DNA of 64,000 nt from the NCBI RefSeq assembly GCF_022026395.1, contig NZ_CP041767.1:3814501-3878500 (forward strand), read 5' to 3'. Every line of letters begins with the position of its first letter. The stretch's first letter is position 1. The notes under the pieces were generated by a model. The model had not been told where the DNA came from, did no database searches, and saw nothing but the letters and a program-made list of their open reading frames with translations. This stretch comes from Brevibacillus brevis (GTDB taxonomy: Bacteria > Bacillota > Bacilli > Brevibacillales > Brevibacillaceae). The position numbers were made by a program, and so were the translations under genes. Positions 59,265 to 64,000 of this stretch are shown in pieces.

Positions 59265-59572
59265 AAGCCTTCACTCATCCCATAAAGGGACGAGAGAAAG
59301 CTCCCGTGGTACCACCCTGATTGAACAAACCCGTACGACAAAAAAGCCTGCATCGGATTCGTTCCACTTCACTCATTCGTAACGGGAATGACGCGCTCAC
59401 TTACTCACCTGTGCAACCATCAAGGTTCTCGGTTTTCGGATATTGAACTCCCGGGTGATTTTCTGCGAAAGCAACTGGCCGGGTTTTCACCTTTTCCCGA
59501 CTCTCTAGGCAGTGCTGGCTCACGTACTCTTCCCGTTCATCGTCTATGATTTGTTTAAGTGTGTTCAACTTC
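59265..59572 (-). ncRNA. T-box riboswitch of ileS
   Basis: The minus strand shows the T-box core AGGGTGGTACCACGGGAG (59301-59320), the antiterminator that binds the uncharged tRNA end. A terminator overlaps it: GCTTTCTCTCGTCCC pairs with GGGATGAGTGAAGGC at 59269-59300, then TTTTATTTATTT. In stem I the text CAATATCCG offers ATC at 59439-59441 as the isoleucine specifier codon. Uncharged tRNA-Ile should allow read-through into ileS. Confidence 0.92.
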
Positions 59573-59605
59573 TATAAGTGCTTTATTTCGAAAAAGTTGT
59601 CTTTC

Positions 59606-59635
59606 ATTATAATACCATCATTGCTCGAACGTCAA
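59606..59635 (-). promoter_or_regulatory. Promoter of the T-box/ileS transcript
   Basis: Minus strand: TTGACG (59630-59635), 18-bp spacer, TATAAT (59606-59611). It lies just after the divIVA stop. Confidence 0.82.
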
Positions 59636-59639
59636 TGAT

Positions 59640-60131
59640 TTATTCAACTGTTACAGGGGAATCAACTTGTGGCTGTTCAATGCTGTCCCAGTCGCCATTT
59701 TCCAGCATTTCCAACTGCGCTTCCAAAAGCGTCCGAAAGCGCATACGGTAAACCGAAGCACGTTTTTTTAATTCTTCGATTTCGATTGCGATTTTGCGCG
59801 ACTTCGCCAATGCTTCGTTGACGATTCGGTCTGCATTTTTCTCGGCTTCTTTTAAGATGAGCTGCGCTTCCTTGCGGGCATTCGACTTCACGTCCTCCGC
59901 TGTCTCCTGCGCCACCAAAATCGACTTGCTCAAATTTTCTTCCAAACTCTTATAGTAATCTACGCGCTCATTCAGAATAGCTACGCGCTCTTCCTGTTCT
60001 TTTTTCTCTTTTATCAAGAGCTCAAAATCTTTGATCACCTGATCGAGAAATTCGTTCACTTCGTCAATATTATACCCACGAAAGCCTGTGCTGAATTCCT
60101 TATTGTGTATATCTAACGGCGTTAATGGCAC
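59640..60131 (-). CDS. divIVA: Cell-division protein DivIVA
   Basis: 163 residues. The N-terminal lipid-binding domain reads MPLTPLDIHNKEFSTGFRGY followed by NIDEVNEFLDQVIKDFE, nearly identical in plan to B. subtilis DivIVA, which marks curved membrane at poles and septa and recruits Min and sporulation proteins. The remainder is coiled coil up to about residue 145. GTG 60131 is chosen by this match and the GGGG site; a longer ATG frame would add 12 unrelated residues. Confidence 0.94.
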   Translation of the reverse strand: MPLTPLDIHNKEFSTGFRGYNIDEVNEFLDQVIKDFELLIKEKKEQEERVAILNERVDYYKSLEENLSKSILVAQETAEDVKSNARKEAQLILKEAEKNADRIVNEALAKSRKIAIEIEELKKRASVYRMRFRTLLEAQLEMLENGDWDSIEQPQVDSPVTVE

Positions 60132-60231
60132 ATGAATCCCCCACTTTTCCCGATAATTCGTCTTCAATTATTTCGACAGGAATAGCAGTGTTTCCTGCCG
60201 TATTTTACATTTTTTTGCGCCTTGGTCCATC

Positions 60232-61005
60232 TTATGTAACCAGTCCGACAATCATGCGGAGTCTTCCGCTGCGTGTTGGACCTGCTACCTCAAGAATTTT
60301 GAACCGACCATATCCTGCAAGTGATACCATATCCCCCATCTGGAGTTGATACGATGGGTCCTCGATTACTTTCCAGTTGATTTTTACTTTTCCCGCTCGA
60401 ATGGGCACAAGTGCTTTTGCGCGAGACATATTGTGTACTTCTCCGATGACCGCGTCAATTCGCGGTGATGGTACGGTGATCGTTTTTTCAACAAACTTGG
60501 GAGCTGGAGGTGTAAAGTCCTCCCATTCTACCCGTTCAAACTGAACAGAAGTCCGGTGAATTTGCGTCACCTGCGCACAGACAAAATCAGCAACTTCTTC
60601 TGCTACAATTGCATAGCTACCAGCTGAATCTGTCAGCATATCACCGAATTTCTCCCGCTTCATCCCAACACCCAGCATGGCCCCCATCACATCTCGATGC
60701 TCCAGCACATGAAAGCGTTGATCAGCCTTGATTGCCAATAAGGTAATGCGATAGTCATCAGGCTCTACAGGGAGGTACTCCGGATGGATGATAATACGAA
60801 CTCGCTCGGCACCCTCGTAGCCTCCATAAGGAGAAACCTTCACATCCCTTACTTGTGAGGATAGACTCTGAAAAATCATCAACTGCCTAGGGTCTACAAA
60901 ATCAGTAAGGCGCATGGCCTGCTTCCGCTCTACTTGCGTCAGCATTTCCAGCGCCCGTTCAACAAAGGGACGTTCTTCTTTTGAAAAATGGTCAAATATG
61001 CTCAT
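60232..61005 (-). CDS. ylmH: YlmH family RNA-binding protein (S4 domain)
   Basis: 257 residues. N-terminal MSIFDHFSKEERPFVERALE and the YlmH core FLSDP-like text (DFVDPRQLMIFQSL, VRIIIHPEYLP, RDVMGAMLGVGMKREKFGD) precede a C-terminal S4 domain with VIGEVHNMSRAKALVPIRAG and VKINWKVIEDPSYQLQMGDM. YlmH binds stalled ribosomal complexes and is conserved in the division cluster. Twelve bp after ylmG. Confidence 0.92.
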   Translation of the reverse strand: MSIFDHFSKEERPFVERALEMLTQVERKQAMRLTDFVDPRQLMIFQSLSSQVRDVKVSPYGGYEGAERVRIIIHPEYLPVEPDDYRITLLAIKADQRFHVLEHRDVMGAMLGVGMKREKFGDMLTDSAGSYAIVAEEVADFVCAQVTQIHRTSVQFERVEWEDFTPPAPKFVEKTITVPSPRIDAVIGEVHNMSRAKALVPIRAGKVKINWKVIEDPSYQLQMGDMVSLAGYGRFKILEVAGPTRSGRLRMIVGLVT

Positions 61006-61017
61006 CGTTTCACTCGC

Positions 61018-61284
61018 CTAGAACATGATTTGTTGCAAAATGGCGTACAGGCCAGATTGGGCAAAACGCAGTGCAATCAATGCGACAATCGGGGAGATGT
61101 CGATGAAGCCGAGCGGTGGGATAAACCGGCGGAATGGCGCCAAATAAGGCTCAACCAGTCTTTCCAGTAACTGACCGATGCCTGTACCCCTCATTTGAGG
61201 AACCCATGACATCAAAATGTAAGCAATAATCATGTATTGATATACCGTAAAGGCAAAATTTAAAATCGAAATGACAGCAGTCAT
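61018..61284 (-). CDS. ylmG: YggT family membrane protein (YlmG)
   Basis: 88 residues with two hydrophobic spans (AVISILNFAFTVYQYMIIAY; PIVALIALRFAQSGLYAILQ) and the YggT hallmark YILMSWVPQMRG, LVEPYLAPFRRFIPPLGFID. The family is tied to division and membrane organisation. Between sepF and ylmH as in B. subtilis. Confidence 0.93.
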   Translation of the reverse strand: MTAVISILNFAFTVYQYMIIAYILMSWVPQMRGTGIGQLLERLVEPYLAPFRRFIPPLGFIDISPIVALIALRFAQSGLYAILQQIMF

Positions 61285-61315
61285 TGGCTCACCCTTTTAC
61301 ATTCGTCTTAATTGG

Positions 61316-61744
61316 CTACTCTTCCAACACACTGGAGATCGTACCCTGAATATCTACATGATCGGGCGTGCACACGAAGATCGTGTCTCCGACCTTTTGG
61401 ATATCGCCGTTTAATGCGTAGACCGTCCCGCTCAAAAAGTCGATAATTCTCTTGGCTTGGTCTTTTTCCACGCGATGGAGGTTGACCACAACCGGTCTAC
61501 GATGACGCAGGTTATCGGCGATATCCTGTGCGTCACTGTAATGACGGGGTTCACAGAGAATCAAACGGATTCCCTCCTTTTCCCGTGCTTGAAACGGTAC
61601 CACGTTGTTAGTTCGGCCGATTGCTGGCTGGCGTTTGTGCGAGGACTCTTGCTCTTCTCTTTCCTCTTCCACTGTTGTTGTCTCTTCGATGTATTCCTCG
61701 TTTTCTAACCCCAGAAACCCCATCAATTTATTCATAACACCCAT
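61316..61744 (-). CDS. sepF: Cell-division protein SepF
   Basis: 142 residues. The N-terminal helix [18 protein letters not shown] binds membrane, a Glu-rich linker follows, and the C-terminal SepF core has [40 protein letters not shown] and [20 protein letters not shown]. SepF forms rings that align FtsZ filaments. GAGGAGG precedes the ATG. Confidence 0.95.
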   Translation of the reverse strand: MGVMNKLMGFLGLENEEYIEETTTVEEEREEQESSHKRQPAIGRTNNVVPFQAREKEGIRLILCEPRHYSDAQDIADNLRHRRPVVVNLHRVEKDQAKRIIDFLSGTVYALNGDIQKVGDTIFVCTPDHVDIQGTISSVLEE

Positions 61745-61786
61745 ACTCTTCCTCCTCTCTTACTCCGTGGTTTGGTCTGCTTTCCT

Positions 61787-62485
61787 TTACTCCGGCTTGA
61801 CCAATACCGATCCTAAACGAATATATGTAGCTCCCTCTTCAATGGCCACTTCAAAATCACTAGACATGCCCATAGACAGCTCTTCCACCTGTGCGTGCGG
61901 GAATGCCATCTCGTTAATCCGTTGCTTCCACTCATAGAGGCCACGGAACACCTGTCTGGCTTCCTCTTGATTTTCGACAACAGGCGCCATCGTCATTAAT
62001 CCAACGATACTTATATGTTTCATATTACTGGTTTCGCGCAAAAAAGCCAATACGTCATTGGGACTAAGCCCAAATTTTGTCTCTTCACCGGATATATTGA
62101 TCTGTAAAAAGCATTTTACGACATGATCCAGCGCTTCACCGCGTCGATTTAGCTCCTGTGCCAAAGAAAGTCTGTCCAGAGAATGGATGTACGGGAATCT
62201 TCCTACGACTTCTTTTGCCTTATTCGTCTGGAGGTGCCCGATAAAATGCCAGATCCCTTTATCGCCGTGTAGCTCGTGCTTCGGCAGGGCATCCTGCACG
62301 CGATTTTCCCCGATATTCTCAACGCCTACAGCGAGCAAGTCCCCAATGGCATCTGCGTCGACATACTTGGTCACGGCAATAATTTTTACTTCCTCACGTT
62401 TGCGGTTCGCCCGATCGCAAGCAGCCTGAATTCTTGCCTCGATGGATTGCAGTCGTTCTTTTAACAATTCTTGTTCCTTGGTCAT
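61787..62485 (-). CDS. ylmE: PLP homeostasis protein, YggS/YlmE family
   Basis: 232 residues, a PLP-binding barrel protein. The Schiff-base Lys is in VKIIAVTKYVDADAIGDLLA; IGENRVQDALPKHE, WHFIGHLQTNKAKEVVGRF, and SMGMSSDFEVAIEEGATYIR (phosphate site) complete the family pattern. ATG 62485 with AGGGAAGGG upstream is chosen; the frame stays open 87 codons further and would overlap ylmD. Two genes of the ylm cluster flank it. Confidence 0.93.
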   Translation of the reverse strand: MTKEQELLKERLQSIEARIQAACDRANRKREEVKIIAVTKYVDADAIGDLLAVGVENIGENRVQDALPKHELHGDKGIWHFIGHLQTNKAKEVVGRFPYIHSLDRLSLAQELNRRGEALDHVVKCFLQINISGEETKFGLSPNDVLAFLRETSNMKHISIVGLMTMAPVVENQEEARQVFRGLYEWKQRINEMAFPHAQVEELSMGMSSDFEVAIEEGATYIRLGSVLVKPE

Positions 62486-62505
62486 AACGAACCCTTCCCT
62501 TTCTT

Positions 62506-63336
62506 CTATAGGTTTTCCTTCCAGCCGATATAAGAAGCCATGCGCCCGGTAGTTCCTTGTATTCCGGCTTCCTTGCGATGAGAGAAAAACAAGTCTGTTC
62601 TGCAGCTTGTACACCAATTCGTGGCTAAAATATTCCAAGAAGAAATTCCTGCTTCGAGCAATATCGCTGTGTTCAGTTGACGAAGGTCCAGCATATACCG
62701 ATCCCCTGTGGTAGAGATCACTGCTTTTTCCCAATTGCCTGCACAAGTGCGTACCTGCGTCATGATTCGCTCATCAACTTCATAGCAACAGCCGCCAATG
62801 GATGGACCAATTGCGACGAGAATGTCCTCTGGCTTTGCTTGATAGTGCTTCGTCATTGCCTTCACCATTTCCTCGGCAATACGGCCCACTGTCCCCTTCC
62901 AGCCTGCGTGTGCAAGTCCGATTGCACCTGATTGGGGGGCTAAAAAATAGAGGGGAACACAATCCGCGTAAAACGAGGTCAGCATGACTCCTTTTTCAAG
63001 AGTAAACAAACCATCTGTTGCAGATATGACGTCCTCCAGACTTTCTTTTCCCGCACCGCCTGCTGTAACCTGGCATACCTGATTACCATGCACTTGATCG
63101 GCGCATGTCCACGCCGAAAATGACATCCCGACTTGTTCTGCCAGCTTGCGTCTATTGGCTACCACGTTCGCAGATTCATCACCCACATGCAGCCCCATAT
63201 TAAAAGACCCGTACGGTTGTTCACTTTCCCCGCCTGAGCGAATAGTAAACCCCGCCACTAATCCAGGAAATTGATGCTCCCACTCTGTTAACGATAAGAT
63301 TGACTTATCCTCTACCCTGACAAATGGTTCTCTCAT
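62506..63336 (-). CDS. ylmD: PgeF/YlmD family laccase-domain protein
   Basis: 276 residues of the polyphenol-oxidase/PgeF (DUF152) family, purine nucleoside or peptidoglycan-editing enzymes. Metal-site residues are visible: His in CADQVHGNQV, Cys in SFYADCVPLYFL, His in IGLAHAGWKGTVGRIAEEM, plus IGPSIGGCCYEVD. Start MREPFVRVEDKS with a GGAAGG site. It lies 20 bp before ylmE. Confidence 0.92.
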   Translation of the reverse strand: MREPFVRVEDKSILSLTEWEHQFPGLVAGFTIRSGGESEQPYGSFNMGLHVGDESANVVANRRKLAEQVGMSFSAWTCADQVHGNQVCQVTAGGAGKESLEDVISATDGLFTLEKGVMLTSFYADCVPLYFLAPQSGAIGLAHAGWKGTVGRIAEEMVKAMTKHYQAKPEDILVAIGPSIGGCCYEVDERIMTQVRTCAGNWEKAVISTTGDRYMLDLRQLNTAILLEAGISSWNILATNWCTSCRTDLFFSHRKEAGIQGTTGRMASYIGWKENL

Positions 63337-63377
63337 GTTGTCACCTTCCTCATATGGCTAATCATACCATAGCCGAA

Positions 63378-63407
63378 AAGAAAAGAAAGGCTATCCGTGC
63401 CTTTCTC
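63378..63407 (-). terminator. Terminator after ylmC
   Basis: Minus strand: GAAAGGC, loop ACGGATA, GCCTTTC, then TTTTCTTTTC. It separates ylmC from ylmD. Confidence 0.65.
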
Positions 63408-63418
63408 CCTTTACTCCG

Positions 63419-63697
63419 TTAGTATTCATCTCCACCTGAAGTTTTTACTTCAACTTTAAGTGCTTCTTCCATCCGAACAAGCACCACATCTTTCCCGATC
63501 TTCACAATATTGCGCCAAGGAATGACGTAATCGTTCCCGGCAGAAAAGAAGCCGAGAAACTTGCCTGGTCCCGGTACGACGATAGCCTCTACGCGCCCGT
63601 GACGCAGATCGATCTCCAAATCTGAAATTTGCCCAAGCCGTTTCCCATCAAGAATATTCACCACTTCTTTGGTCTGGAAGTCAGAGATTTTTACCAT
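63419..63697 (-). CDS. ylmC: YlmC/YmxH family sporulation protein (PRC barrel)
   Basis: 92 residues: MVKISDFQTKEVVNILDGKR, LGQISDLEIDLRHGRVEAIV, FLGFFSAGNDYVIPWRNIVK, IGKDVVLVRME. This is the PRC-barrel YlmC/YmxH type found only in spore formers. It is placed between sigG and ylmD as in B. subtilis. Function unknown. Confidence 0.9.
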   Translation of the reverse strand: MVKISDFQTKEVVNILDGKRLGQISDLEIDLRHGRVEAIVVPGPGKFLGFFSAGNDYVIPWRNIVKIGKDVVLVRMEEALKVEVKTSGGDEY

Positions 63698-63805
63698 TCT
63701 TCCTCACCTTCTTTTCTCCGTTACTTACAGTATATGAGTCCAAAGAGGAATATGTCCGCTTCTTTGCCAAAAAGTAAGTCGATTGAAAACGAATGCTTCC
63801 GCTCG

Positions 63806-63846
63806 TACAAAAAACCCGAACGGTACAAGACCGCCGGGTCACCTAT
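63806..63846 (-). terminator. Terminator after sigG
   Basis: Minus strand: ACCCGGCGGTC, loop TTGT, ACCGTTCGGGT, then TTTTT. It lies 13 bp beyond the sigG stop. Confidence 0.8.
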
Positions 63847-63857
63847 GTGGTTTCTCA

Positions 63858-64000
63858 TTACGATTGAACGTGCTTTTGCATATGGGCAATTGCCGCTTTT
63901 TCTAATCGGGAGACCTGTGCCTGTGAAATACCGATTTCCTCTGCTACTTCCATCTGCGTTTTTCCTTCGTAAAAGCGCATGGATAATATCATTTTTTCTC
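63858..64000 (-). CDS. sigG: RNA polymerase sigma-G factor, C-terminal end (partial)
   Basis: The last 47 codons of a sigma factor, cut by the window edge. They encode KMILSMRFYEGKTQMEVAEE followed by IGISQAQVSRLEKAAIAHMQ, the region-4 helix-turn-helix. The wording matches sigma-G, the late forespore factor, better than sigma-F, and its position before ylmC is that of sigG in B. subtilis. Confidence 0.88.
   Translation of the reverse strand, partial: EKMILSMRFYEGKTQMEVAEEIGISQAQVSRLEKAAIAHMQKHVQS

Noticed and set aside
60168..60231. Hairpin CAGGAA/TTCCTG between ylmH and divIVA
   Set aside because: The stem is real but no T run follows in the direction of transcription, so I do not call a terminator.

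Overview
The window reads as a chromosomal segment of a spore-forming Bacillota. Brevibacillus or a close relative in the Paenibacillaceae is the best guess, from protein style and gene order; this is recall, not a search. The supporting genes are a gerP spore-coat operon, the end of sigG, YlmC/YmxH, a YteA-type regulator, a pyr operon under PyrR attenuation, a T-box ileS and a sporulenol-synthase-type cyclase. I see no rRNA, tRNA, CRISPR array or insertion sequence.

Layout. 0-2.2 kb: three tandem phage-tail-collar proteins and a GNAT enzyme. 2.5-3.3 kb: a broken saccharopine-dehydrogenase-like gene. 3.3-13.7 kb, minus strand: pyrR-pyrP-pyrB-pyrC-carA-carB-pyrF-pyrE, with a promoter and three PyrR attenuators but without pyrK and pyrD. 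13.7-17.8 kb: a beta-propeller protein, a VOC protein, rluD, lspA and a small kinase. 18.06-19.08 kb: two tandem copies of a 515-bp non-coding unit built of two very long hairpins. 19.1-28.5 kb: a five-gene polysaccharide operon (DUF4912, GH57-GT4 fusion, nucleotidyltransferase with a degenerate mutase domain, GH15, phosphohexomutase). 28.8-31.7 kb: a secreted M9 collagenase. 31.8-34.3 kb: a PspA envelope-stress module. 34.6-40.9 kb: a nucleotidyltransferase, a GNAT-MFS operon behind a leader peptide and three consecutive terminators, and topB. 41-46.4 kb: DUF2515, a sporulenol-type cyclase, gerPA-F and an extra divergent gerPD-like gene. 46.5-56.3 kb: rifamycin phosphotransferase, Hsp20, an LCP protein, a flavoprotein, a Nudix enzyme, an MFS transporter, an enolase-superfamily enzyme and YteA/YlyA. 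56.4-64 kb: ileS-divIVA-ylmH-ylmG-sepF-ylmE-ylmD-ylmC-sigG.

The order sigG-ylmC-ylmD-ylmE-sepF-ylmG-ylmH-divIVA-ileS-ylyA / lspA-rluD-pyrR-pyrP-pyrB matches the known Bacillus subtilis order. Here about 38 kb of accessory genes separate the ylyA-like gene from lspA. Most unusual features lie in that insert: the tandem 515-bp hairpin elements, the leader-peptide-controlled GNAT-MFS operon, the polysaccharide operon, a topB 3'-end fragment and several antibiotic-resistance-like genes.
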